Assembly (NCBI RefSeq): GCF_001189295.1
Contig: NZ_CP012159.1
Span: forward strand, 10,931,856-10,995,855
DNA length: 64,000 nt
Origin: Chondromyces crocatus
GTDB lineage: Bacteria; Myxococcota_A; Polyangia; Polyangiales; Polyangiaceae
Reading direction: 5' to 3'
The first letter of the stretch is position 1; every line of letters begins with the position of its first letter. The notes beneath the pieces were generated by a model, which was given only the letters and a program-made list of their open reading frames with translations, was not told the origin of the DNA and did no database searches. This document shows, piece after piece, positions 9,103 through 18,777 of this stretch. A program made the translations under genes and the position numbers.

Positions 9103-9915
9103 ATGAGCCGAGTCTCTTACAATGGGCGGTGGCAGGTGGATGCCCTGCTGTTCACCACCGTCAATCTGAACAATGGCCCTCTCAGCCAGCGTTACGGCGT
9201 ATCCATGGGCGGCACCTGGGGCTATGCCCTCCTCGGGCCGGATCTGGCAATGCCGGGCGGCAGCTCCCCGGGCAATGGTCCGACGGCCGTCGGCCCTGGC
9301 TGGAACCAGCCCTGGCCACCGGACCCGAGGGGTCGGCCCAATGAAACCTTCGTCCAGGATCTCAACCAGAAGTGGATCCGAGGGCATCTGGTCAATGGTG
9401 AATGGAATGGCTCCGGCGCGAACTGGTCGAACCTGACGCCGCTCACCTCGACCGCGAACTCGAACCACAAGACCGTCGAGCAGTTCGTGAAGAACTACCT
9501 CACGGCGAGCCACCAGTACGAGAACGGCGGCTACCGAGACGACTGGTACGGTCTGGAGTACCTCGCGGAGTGCGCAGTGGCCCCCTGGTCCCATCCGACG
9601 TCGACCAACCAGACCAACCTCTACAGCTATGCCACCGAGTTCGTCCGGGTGACCGTCCGCGCCGTCTCCATCAAGAAGCCGACGAACCTCCAGAACCCCA
9701 TGGTCCCTCCGTTCCTCGCGAGTCTCCCGAGAACGAGCCTGAACTCGGTCACGAGGCTGCCCTTCACCGTCGCCGTGCCACCCGTGATGGTGGGCGCGAC
9801 GTGTCTACCGTCTGCCGGCAACACCCCGGGGGGCACCGTGAGCAACGCGGGGATCCCCTTGACCCTGACGCCAGCGAACGGGTTCGATCGACGGATCGAG
9901 ATCCACCAGAGCTGA
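9103..9915 (+). CDS. Orphan protein with RGH nuclease-like motif
   Basis: 270 residues, no signal peptide. The middle of the protein reads KWIRGHLVNGEWNGSG, then NLTPLTSTANSNHK, then EQFVKNYL. This layout (R-G-H, a Gly-rich loop, N-L-x-P-L/Q, A-N, then a helix) resembles the core of DNA/RNA non-specific endonuclease-like domains found in polymorphic and secreted toxins. The N-terminal 60 residues are Gly/Pro-rich and the C-terminus is Pro/Thr-rich. Strong ribosome site AGGAGAAGGA. No immunity gene is recognisable next to it; the following gene is a lipoprotein. Nuclease activity is inference from a short motif. Confidence 0.55.
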   Translation: MSRVSYNGRWQVDALLFTTVNLNNGPLSQRYGVSMGGTWGYALLGPDLAMPGGSSPGNGPTAVGPGWNQPWPPDPRGRPNETFVQDLNQKWIRGHLVNGEWNGSGANWSNLTPLTSTANSNHKTVEQFVKNYLTASHQYENGGYRDDWYGLEYLAECAVAPWSHPTSTNQTNLYSYATEFVRVTVRAVSIKKPTNLQNPMVPPFLASLPRTSLNSVTRLPFTVAVPPVMVGATCLPSAGNTPGGTVSNAGIPLTLTPANGFDRRIEIHQS

Positions 9916-10063
9916 CACAGCGCTTTCGCAGCCCTCGTGGTCTCCACGACGTGATGCACGTCGGGATGGCGTGTCCGGCGGGGCAGCGCGTGCTCTCGTG
10001 CCCTGCCTGGGCCCAGGTCATTTGAATCAACGACGCGCAGGCACGTCACGCAGGGTCATCGAG

Positions 10064-10843
10064 ATGCGGATCCCTCGGCACCTTCCCCTCGCCCTGTCGA
10101 CCCTGGCCTTCCTTGGAGCGGGGTGCGCCCAGCGGGGGGTGAAGACGGCGAACGTGATGGTCGTCCCGGTCGGCGAAACGGTGCGGATCGACCTCGGCGT
10201 CGACGACGAGCGTGACCCCCCCAGCTGCGAGATCTTCGGGCCGCAGGTGCTGGCCACCGTCGATGGCATACCGATGAAGGTGGTGGTACGCGGGGCACCA
10301 GCGAAGCCCAGGGTCATCTCTGGCATCCAGCTCGAAGCGACGGGCCAGCGTTGCAGCATCGCTTCCTTCAGGATCGAGGGACTGAAGCCGCTCGCCGACG
10401 CGGCGACCACCCAGATCGACGTGACGGACGGCGAGCGCGTCCTCGTGGTGAAGGCCATCAACGTGCGCGCCGCTCGCTGGCTGAAGGTGGAGCCCTCCTC
10501 GGTCGCGCCGGGTGAGTGGGTCACGCTCCACCTCGGTCCGGAGGGCGATCCACCGCTGACCTGGCACCCCGCGCTGGAGGTCTCCATCTACGGTCCTGAG
10601 CGACGGGTGGCGGTGGTCACGGGAAAGGACCTCCACCTTCGAGGGCGAGCGGTTTCCTTCCAGATGCCGAGCCTTCCCTCCGGCGCGTACCGGGTGGGGC
10701 CACAGTTCGGGGGTGGCAAGCGACCCGTCATCACCTGCGAGGGCGCGGCGAACTGCACGGTGGAGGTGGTCTCTGCCCCCGATCCCGTAGGCATCACCGT
10801 GCACACCAGCACGGAGATCGCCCCGAGCGCCGCCGGCCCGTGA
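10064..10843 (+). CDS. Predicted lipoprotein (259 aa)
   Basis: MRIPRHLPLALSTLAFLGAGC is a type II signal peptide with lipobox FLGAGC. The mature protein is almost all beta strand: ANVMVVPVGETVRIDLGV, then RVLVVKAINVRAARWLKV, then SFQMPSLPSGAYRVG, which suggests two or three Ig-like domains. No family recognised. Start set at 10064, where the signal peptide begins. It lies 148 bases after the nuclease-like gene on the same strand. I see no sequence reason to call it an immunity protein, though the pairing is worth noting. Confidence 0.6.
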   Translation: MRIPRHLPLALSTLAFLGAGCAQRGVKTANVMVVPVGETVRIDLGVDDERDPPSCEIFGPQVLATVDGIPMKVVVRGAPAKPRVISGIQLEATGQRCSIASFRIEGLKPLADAATTQIDVTDGERVLVVKAINVRAARWLKVEPSSVAPGEWVTLHLGPEGDPPLTWHPALEVSIYGPERRVAVVTGKDLHLRGRAVSFQMPSLPSGAYRVGPQFGGGKRPVITCEGAANCTVEVVSAPDPVGITVHTSTEIAPSAAGP

Positions 10844-10929
10844 CGTGGCAGGACCCGGGCGGCAATGGGATGCGCGTGGAAGGGCTCGACGCGGCAGGCA
10901 TCGCCGAGCTTTGCGAGGACCTGCCCCCC

Positions 10930-12465
10930 TCACTCCGACGCCGCGAAGCTCTCGCCAGCCGCCTTGCGCCTGGGGGTGAGGGTGCGCGTGCGCAGGGTCA
11001 CCGGCTCGAACCCGAGATCGACGAGCGCCTTCTCGCTCCCGGCGACATTCCCCGCCGCCACCACCCGGACCTGATCCCAGCGCAACCACGCCAGCGCCCG
11101 CTCACGCAGCACCTCCGGCGTGAGTCCCTGCGCCGGATCGTGGTCGGCCAGCGTGCGTTCCAGGTTCGACGCGGGATCCTCCAGCAGGGCCAGCGTCGTT
11201 GCGAGCGCCGGGCCGTGCTTGAGAACTTCGGATGCATACTCCCCGACGTCGCGCTGCATCCGCTGCAGCACCTCCTCGGTCTGCACGGCCTTCGCCACCG
11301 ACGCCATCACGCCCCGCACCGCTTTCACGAAGTCCACCACGGCGTCAGGCAGCACCCTGGCGCCCACGATGAGGAACGAATGCTCCTCACGATGAGCGTT
11401 CCCCACCATCAGCTGCGCCTTCTTCCCCTCGGACCACGGGAACACGGCATTCGAGAGAAGCTCCACGATCGCGTGTTGCCCCCCCCGCACGAGAGGCGCG
11501 GGGATCGCGGCGTACCCCTGGAGGGGCAAGACCACCGCCACGTCGGCATACGTCGCCCCGGGCTCCTCGATGAGCGCTGCACCCCGGACGAGCGGCGTGC
11601 GCGGAGCCGAGGCCTTCGGGGCCGCCGCTTTCGTTGCCGCCGTGGCGGACGCCGGCCTCCCCGCCTCGCCGAGCGACGCCAGCGTCGCTTGCACCTCCGC
11701 CGCCGAGACATCGCCCACGAGCACCAAGCGCAGCGCTTCCGGCTGGAGCTGGGCCTCGCGCACCCGCTGCACGTCGGCGAGCTTCAAGCTCCGCAGCACC
11801 GTCTCCTCCCGCGCGAGCTGCTGGTACGGATGCGTCGGCCCGAACAGGCCTTCGTCGATCAAGCGCATCATGTCGGTCGATAGCCTCTCCTGCGCCAGGT
11901 GGCCGAGCCGCTCCTTGCGCTTCTGCTCGAAGGCCTCGGGCGAGACCCGCGCCGCTGCCGAGAACGCGCCGAGGAGCGCTCGCAGCCCCTGCGCCAGCGA
12001 GTCCCTGCTCAACGTCGCGCTCACGAGCGCGACCTCGGCCTCCGCATTCACCGACGGCCTGGCTTCCAGCTCCAGCAGCTCGCTGAAGACCGTGCGCGCG
12101 CTGCCCGGACGGGTCGCCTCGAGCAGCAGGCCCCCGGTGATCAGCTCGGCCTTGTACGCGCTGGCAGGCCACTGCAGCCGGGCCATGACGTGCACGTGGG
12201 GCCCCTCGTCGCGCTCCACGACGAACACCCGATGCCCGCTGGCCGACCTGAACGCCTCCACACGCGGCGCCACCAGCGACTTCAGCGGCGGGACCGACGG
12301 CCGCGCGTCACGGGACGCACCGCCCCCCGCGACGGCCGCCTCTCCACGCACCACCCCCTGGGGCGCACTCGCGGGTGGGGAAGCCGGCAGCGCTTGCTCC
12401 GAACTCACCGAGCCGCACCCACTCAGCCCCAGTGCGACCACCATGCACAACCCCATGCGCGCCAT
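10930..12465 (-). CDS. M16-like non-catalytic lipoprotein (paralogue)
   Basis: 511 residues, lipobox signal peptide (VVALGLSGCGS). Closely related in layout to the protein at 2652-4169: APRVEAFRSASGHRVFVVERDEGPHV, then MARLQWPASAYKAELITGGLLLEATRPGS, a conserved GLFGPTHPYQQ, and VLVGDVSAAEVQATL in the middle. HxxEH is absent (AELITGGLLLEA in its place). Unlike the first copy it has no M16 partner beside it, so it acts alone or with the distant pair. ATG at 12465. Convergent with the lipoprotein gene at 10064. Confidence 0.8.
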   Translation of the reverse strand: MARMGLCMVVALGLSGCGSVSSEQALPASPPASAPQGVVRGEAAVAGGGASRDARPSVPPLKSLVAPRVEAFRSASGHRVFVVERDEGPHVHVMARLQWPASAYKAELITGGLLLEATRPGSARTVFSELLELEARPSVNAEAEVALVSATLSRDSLAQGLRALLGAFSAAARVSPEAFEQKRKERLGHLAQERLSTDMMRLIDEGLFGPTHPYQQLAREETVLRSLKLADVQRVREAQLQPEALRLVLVGDVSAAEVQATLASLGEAGRPASATAATKAAAPKASAPRTPLVRGAALIEEPGATYADVAVVLPLQGYAAIPAPLVRGGQHAIVELLSNAVFPWSEGKKAQLMVGNAHREEHSFLIVGARVLPDAVVDFVKAVRGVMASVAKAVQTEEVLQRMQRDVGEYASEVLKHGPALATTLALLEDPASNLERTLADHDPAQGLTPEVLRERALAWLRWDQVRVVAAGNVAGSEKALVDLGFEPVTLRTRTLTPRRKAAGESFAASE

Positions 12466-12639
12466 CGCTCGATTCTCTCACGTCATCCCGCATCCCGCAC
12501 CCGGCAGGGGCTTTCTCCGCGGTATCGGCGTTCCGCCGCATCCGCGCCGACACGAGGCGGGATTGGCCACGCCACCGCGAGCATGACCCTGCGAGGAGCG
12601 CATGAGGTCACCAACGCCCCGAGCCGACAGCCCCCAGGA

Positions 12640-13404
12640 CTACTCGACGCGCAGCAGCGCCGCCCGCACCTCGGGGTGCTCGCGCAGCGCCAGCGAGCGC
12701 TTGAAGTACTCCGCGCTGCGCGCCTTCGCCCCTTCGCGCTCCTCGATCAGGCCGAGGTTGTAGAGCAGCGACGACATGGGCGCTGGCGAGTCTGCGGGCA
12801 GGTTCATCCCCATCATGCACTCATTACGTGCCCAGCGAAGGTTGCCCGCCTGGAGATTGCGCCAGCACCGGTCCGACCATTCCCAGCCACGGCGCGTATC
12901 CACGAGTCCGACGTCCTCGGGCGGCAGATCCGTGGTCTCTGCGGCGCGCCCTTGAGGAGCCGCGACGCTCGCGGGCTTGTTCGCTGGCTCCTGCTGGAAC
13001 TGGAGTACGTCGCCATGCATCCACCCGGTCACCGACGCATCCGCCGCGAGCGCGACCTCGTACCAGCGGTCTGGCGTGTTCTTCCCGGGCGTCTCCTGAA
13101 AGCGCCGCGCCACGACCCGTGTCCCCGAGGGGAATTGTTTCAACACCTGGCTCCCGAACCCGGGACCATTGCGCAAGGGCGCCGACGTGTTGCCGGGGAC
13201 GGGCACCACGAGCCCGGCCGACGAGACGGGTGTGGAGCCCGATGCTGCGATTCCCTTCCCGGACGCGACCTGCGGGCCGGATGTCGATGAATTCGACGCC
13301 GACCCGGAGTTCATGGATGTCGCAAACCCCCAGACGACCAGCCCCACCAGCCCCACCATCAGCGCCCCGACACCGACGACCATCCTCACTTCATAACGTG
13401 TCAC
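12640..13404 (-). CDS. Membrane-anchored SH3b and TPR-like protein
   Basis: 254 residues. A single N-terminal membrane helix (VVGVGALMVGLVGLVVWGFA) is followed by a Ser/Gly-rich linker. A bacterial SH3 domain follows at about 68-125 (APLRNGPGFGSQVLKQFPSGTRV, then WYEVAL, then GWMHGDVLQ). The C-terminal helical part (LLYNLGLIEEREG, YFKRSLALREHPEVRAAL) is TPR-like. Such proteins usually bind peptidoglycan or sense the cell wall. The start is the GTG at 13404, supported by GGAGGGG 5 bases upstream. Confidence 0.75.
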   Translation of the reverse strand: MTRYEVRMVVGVGALMVGLVGLVVWGFATSMNSGSASNSSTSGPQVASGKGIAASGSTPVSSAGLVVPVPGNTSAPLRNGPGFGSQVLKQFPSGTRVVARRFQETPGKNTPDRWYEVALAADASVTGWMHGDVLQFQQEPANKPASVAAPQGRAAETTDLPPEDVGLVDTRRGWEWSDRCWRNLQAGNLRWARNECMMGMNLPADSPAPMSSLLYNLGLIEEREGAKARSAEYFKRSLALREHPEVRAALLRVE

Positions 13405-13758
13405 CGGAGCCCCTCCTGTTCATGCCCGTCTCCGGGCGCCCCCGAGCCTGCTCTCGGACACGAAAGGCCAGCGGCAGGACACGCCCTGCCGACCCACCGT
13501 GCCTCGACGCTCGGAGCGGTGTCTGCGGGAGCTGCGTGCAACGCCTGGTCTGGACGCACGCGGCCAGCTCGCGAGCTGTCAGCGAGGCGCTCCCCTCCCA
13601 CGCATCTGCCATCCCCCCCGGCATGGCTGGATGGTACGGGAGGACGGTGGCGCGCTGTCAAGCACGAGCTGGGCGGCGCTTTTCGTTCCACCGTCGGCCC
13701 CCGATGGCGCCACCCGTGATGGCCCCCCCTCGGGTCGCCACCGTGGTGTGCCGGCCGC
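13405..13758. other. Intergenic region without a recognised gene
   Basis: About 350 bases between two minus-strand genes. It must hold the promoter of the SH3b gene. No open frame looks protein-like and I see no repeat or hairpin that stands out. Confidence 0.35.
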
Positions 13759-14019
13759 TCAGAAGCGGGGCAGCGACAGGAGGTTGTTGGTCAATTTGCC
13801 ATCGGCCTTCGTGCGAAGGTACGAGTCGTCCACGACCACGACAGGAACAATCTTCTCGCCATCCTTCACGTTGACGACGACCTTGTTCTTTTTGATCAAG
13901 TCGACCATTTCTTTCACGGTATTGCTGCCAATTTTTCCGTTCTCATCGCGCCATTTGACGTCACTGATGTGCTCGTGTTCGGTTCCCTTGGCCATGCGAA
14001 CGTGGGTGATGAAAATCAT
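13759..14019 (-). CDS. DUF3892-like small protein
   Basis: 86 residues, clearly less GC-rich than its surroundings and with a lysine-rich composition unlike the neighbours. The sequence MIFITHVRMAKGTEHEHISDV followed by a KWRDENGKIG segment, a helix TVKEMVDLIKKN, two short strands and a SYLRTKADG turn ending NLLSLPRF matches the small DUF3892 family of unknown function, often found in mobile or variable regions. An AGAGGAAA lies about 12 bases before the ATG. A decayed copy of its C-terminal half sits at 7244-7357. Probably horizontally acquired. Confidence 0.75.
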   Translation of the reverse strand: MIFITHVRMAKGTEHEHISDVKWRDENGKIGSNTVKEMVDLIKKNKVVVNVKDGEKIVPVVVVDDSYLRTKADGKLTNNLLSLPRF

Positions 14020-14261
14020 GATGAGCCCATTTCCTCTGGAAAGTGAGGCCGCTGAATGCGACTTCGATACTCCGGATGGCTCCTACAACAGACATGCCAA
14101 CCAGGCATGACCCTGAACACCGTAGAATCTCGACCTCTATGGTCACCCACTCGCGCCAACCATGACCGAACGACGGCCAATCGTGGCCCATGCCATGAGA
14201 GACCGAGCGCGAGGCCAGGCGTGCTGTTCAATGCGCGCTTCGGCTCCCCGGCCAAGCTGAC

Positions 14262-14438
14262 GTGAGCACGATTCGCTGGACCCGGCACGCCGTCGCCGAT
14301 CTCCTGGCCATTGGCGATGACATCGCCCGCGGCAACTCCGCAGCAGCTCGCGCCGGGGTCGAGCGTCTCGGAGCATGCGCCCAGGCCGCCGCAGAAGCAC
14401 CGCGCGCAGGTCGGGTCGTGCCTGAGGTCGCGCAATGA
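14262..14438 (+). pseudogene. Truncated ParE-family toxin gene
   Basis: GTG-started frame of 58 residues. It begins STIRWTRHAVADLLAIGDDI, then ARGNSAAARAGVERL, and ends GRVVPEVAQ before a stop. This matches the N-terminal 60% of ParE/RelE-type toxins (two helices, then the strand with R-A-G-R-x-V-P-E). The normal continuation (DVREV..YRxxY) is lost: after the stop only DVR is visible in the next frame, so a frameshift killed the C-terminal catalytic or binding half. No antitoxin-like frame is seen directly upstream. Relic of a toxin-antitoxin module. Confidence 0.7.
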
Positions 14439-14608
14439 CGTCCGATCCCGAACGTCACCTCGGGCGTGACCTGGCTCTGGCTCCTCGAAAGGACCGCTGA
14501 GGGGTCCCGCCCTGCCGTCAGGTGCCCTTGCAACCCTTCCTGGCGACCAGCGCCACCGAAGCGAGTTCACCAGGGAATGCAACGACGATGGCGCGTGACG
14601 GCTGACGC

Positions 14609-14860
14609 CTACTCTTCCTCCTGCTCCGAGAGATCGTCGCCCTCCACGGCCTCCGTGCGTCTTTGCTCGATCCGATCGTAGACCGCGATGACGTGCTTTG
14701 CGCCGTAGTTTCCCTTCCCGAACAGGTCATCGCAGATGAAGGAAGCCAATCTCAGGACGTCGTTCACGTAGAGCGCGCCGTCCATCAGTTCCGGCTCGAT
14801 GACGGTCTCGGAGGACTCCTCCATCTGTGCGACACGGGCGTGGAATCTCGAACTCTTCAT
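14609..14860 (-). CDS. Small hypothetical protein (83 aa)
   Basis: Not recognised. Acidic small protein with a helix-forming core (DVLRLASFICDDLFGKG, then AVYDRIEQRRTEAVEG) and a glutamate-rich tail. Start uncertain: the ATG at 14860 has no clear ribosome site, and an in-frame ATG 16 codons further on (14812) is possible. Codon use is protein-like over the last 60 codons. Confidence 0.45.
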   Translation of the reverse strand: MKSSRFHARVAQMEESSETVIEPELMDGALYVNDVLRLASFICDDLFGKGNYGAKHVIAVYDRIEQRRTEAVEGDDLSEQEEE

Positions 14861-15159
14861 ACGAGGGGCGGAACTGCAGGAACCATGCTCATCGCGGCAC
14901 GGCCTCTGTCGCGCTTCGCTCTTGCTCTGTGGCCATGCTTGGCCGAGCAGAGGACAGAAGTGGCCCGTATCGTGGCCACGACGTGCCGTATCGAGTGAGC
15001 GCGAGCCGGATGACGTCAATCCGTCAGTGGTCGACCTGCTCGCGCTCCCTGGCCGCGGCATTCAGGGCTCGCTGGCCGTTTGGTCCTATCCCAGGGGGAT
15101 GAGACAACGAGAGCCAGAGCCCTGCTCTACGTCTCACTCCCTTCCTGCGAGGCGACACG
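14861..15159. other. Intergenic region left of the repeat array
   Basis: About 300 bases upstream of the small minus-strand gene at 14609. No protein-like frame, no strong promoter and no obvious hairpin. It runs straight into the repeat array at 15160. Confidence 0.3.
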
Positions 15160-15545
15160 TGATCTCTCCCAGGTTCAGCGCGACGTCCTCCAGGACGACA
15201 CCGCTGTCCTCCAGGACGACATCCCACCTCCCCGAGGTCCACCTCGACGTCCTCCAGGACGACATCCTTCTCCTCCAGGTCGGCATCGCTGTCCTCCAGG
15301 ACGACCCCCCATCTCTCCGAGGACTACCTCGACGTCCTGGAGGACAGCGCTTTTCTCCTCCAGGACGACATCGTTGTCCTCCAGGATGACGTGCCATCTC
15401 TCCGAGGTTCAGCACGACATCCTCCAGGACGACATCCTTCTCCTACAGGTCGGCATCGTCATCCTCCAGGAGAAGGGGTGACCTCCTCCAGGAGATGGGG
15501 GGCATCTCCTCCAGGAGATGGGGGGTATCTCCTGGAGGAGATGGG
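15160..15545. repeat. Ordered array of 21-22 bp hairpin repeats
   Basis: About 17 contiguous units of 21-23 bases. The typical unit is GACGTCCTCCAGGACGACAT, whose core GTCCT-CC-AGGAC is an inverted repeat. Every fourth unit is a 22-base variant of the CCATCTCTCCGAGG type. This makes a higher-order period of 85 bases (15224-15308, 15309-15393, 15394-15478), preceded by a shorter 64-base block from 15160. After 15479 the units change to a longer palindrome, CATCTCCTCCAGGAGATG with 8-base arms, once with the centre reversed. Because 85 is not a multiple of three, the reading frame rotates between blocks, so it is probably not a protein repeat. There are no spacers, so it is not CRISPR. Confidence 0.9.
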
Positions 15546-15884
15546 TTAACTCCTCGAAATCTCTTGGGCAGGGCACTTCAATGGCGTGGCATGACCATTG
15601 CGCTGTCATTCGGCAACCAGAGGCCGTGCCATCGCCCACGCTCCAGCACCTACCCGCTCGGTGGTGTGACTTCAGATTCTTTTGTGAGCCCAGCTCTCAC
15701 CAAAATGACGGCACTACGCTGGAAAGTTGCGGCGTCTATTGACGGTTCTCACCGTCGTGGTCATCCTTTCCCGCGTACACTTCAACACTGTCGTTGAGTG
15801 TGCGCTTGAACCCACACGCGCCCTTCGGGGTGCACCTGGTCGCGTTCGATGGCGATCGCGACCGATCACAATGAGGAAACCGTC
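15546..15884. other. Intergenic region right of the repeat array
   Basis: About 340 bases between the repeat array and the gene at 15885. It is less GC-rich than average (for example around 15670-15720), which would suit a promoter for the downstream gene. I see no convincing promoter hexamers and no protein-like frame. Confidence 0.35.
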
Positions 15885-16376
15885 ATGGCGAAGTTATCTC
15901 AGCCGTACGCCGGGCCGTTGTCGCACGACATCACTGCGCTCGCGCCCATTCTCGTCGATCTCGCTCCCGGTTCATTGCGCGGGCTGCGCGCAGAGCAGCC
16001 GGGTCTCCACGAGGTGCTCGCGGAGCTGACCAAGAGCCTCCCGATCTTCGGGGACGCAGCAGGGGTCGGTCCACAGCTTCACCAGGAGCTGACGACCTGC
16101 AACGACAATCTCGCCAGGATTCGCGCGGCGCAATCGGTGGTGGCCAAGTGGCGCGAGGTGCTCGACGAGAGCTACGCCTACTATGCCCACGAGCGTGAGG
16201 TCGTCATCGGTCAGGTCGCGGATGCCGTGAAGTCATCCGCGCGCCGGAAGGATACATCGCTGCTGGCGCCCTTCGAGAAGACGGTCGCCTACAACTCGCA
16301 GGTGGGCCTCCGGGCGGCGAAGACGCGCAAGAAGAACGCAGACGCCGCAATCGCGGACGGCGCGTCCGAGGAGTAG
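15885..16376 (+). CDS. Hypothetical helical protein (163 aa)
   Basis: Not recognised. Soluble, mostly alpha-helical: LHEVLAELTKSLPIFGDA, ELTTCNDNLARIRAAQSVV and a basic C-terminal segment (LRAAKTRKKNADAA). No signal peptide or membrane helix. I chose the ATG at 15885 because GAGGAAAC lies about 5-12 bases upstream; an ATG at 15849 would add 12 residues without a ribosome site. It stands alone beside the repeat array. Confidence 0.6.
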   Translation: MAKLSQPYAGPLSHDITALAPILVDLAPGSLRGLRAEQPGLHEVLAELTKSLPIFGDAAGVGPQLHQELTTCNDNLARIRAAQSVVAKWREVLDESYAYYAHEREVVIGQVADAVKSSARRKDTSLLAPFEKTVAYNSQVGLRAAKTRKKNADAAIADGASEE

Positions 16377-16728
16377 CGCGCACCGCGGCATTCGCGTGAC
16401 GGCATGGCCGCCTGGTTGTGGCCATTCCTCACAATGAATCCGCTGTGATGGGGGCGTCGCTGGCAGCGCTGCGGCATTGAGGTGTCGTTGCCGGCGATGA
16501 TTCTTCACTGCATTGGCGTCAGCCGGCGACGTTCCCCGTCCTGCCCACTTCCTGTTCCCTCCTCACCATCCCATCCCATCTCGACCGTCGCAGCACGGTT
16601 CGGTGATTCCTGTGGCCAATGGCGGCACCTCTCCCAGGGCCTGCCCTCATGGCTCCCCGGCGAATCACTCCCGCCTTCCGCGATGAGAACGCTGCCCTGA
16701 GGACGCGGCTCTCACCGCCTCCGGCGAA
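16377..16728. other. Intergenic region without a recognised gene
   Basis: About 350 bases between two convergent genes. No open frame of protein-like composition. I see no T-tract-flanked hairpin that would count as a terminator for either gene. Confidence 0.3.

Positions 16729-18773
<2,045 letters not shown>

Positions 18774-18777
<4 letters not shown>

Noticed and set aside
8768..9106. Possible small gene in the 8.7-9.1 kb gap
   Set aside because: Arg/Ser-rich translation, no ribosome site, and it overlaps the strong ribosome site of the next gene.
14056..14265. Antitoxin gene upstream of the ParE relic
   Set aside because: The frame ends at the right place (overlapping the toxin start), but its translation has no ribbon-helix-helix or other antitoxin pattern.
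15080..15481. Protein made of VLQDDI-type heptad repeats
   Set aside because: The heptads appear in different frames in successive 85-base blocks, so no single protein keeps them.
15160..15545. CRISPR array
   Set aside because: Units of 21-22 bases are directly adjacent with no unique spacers, and no cas genes are nearby.
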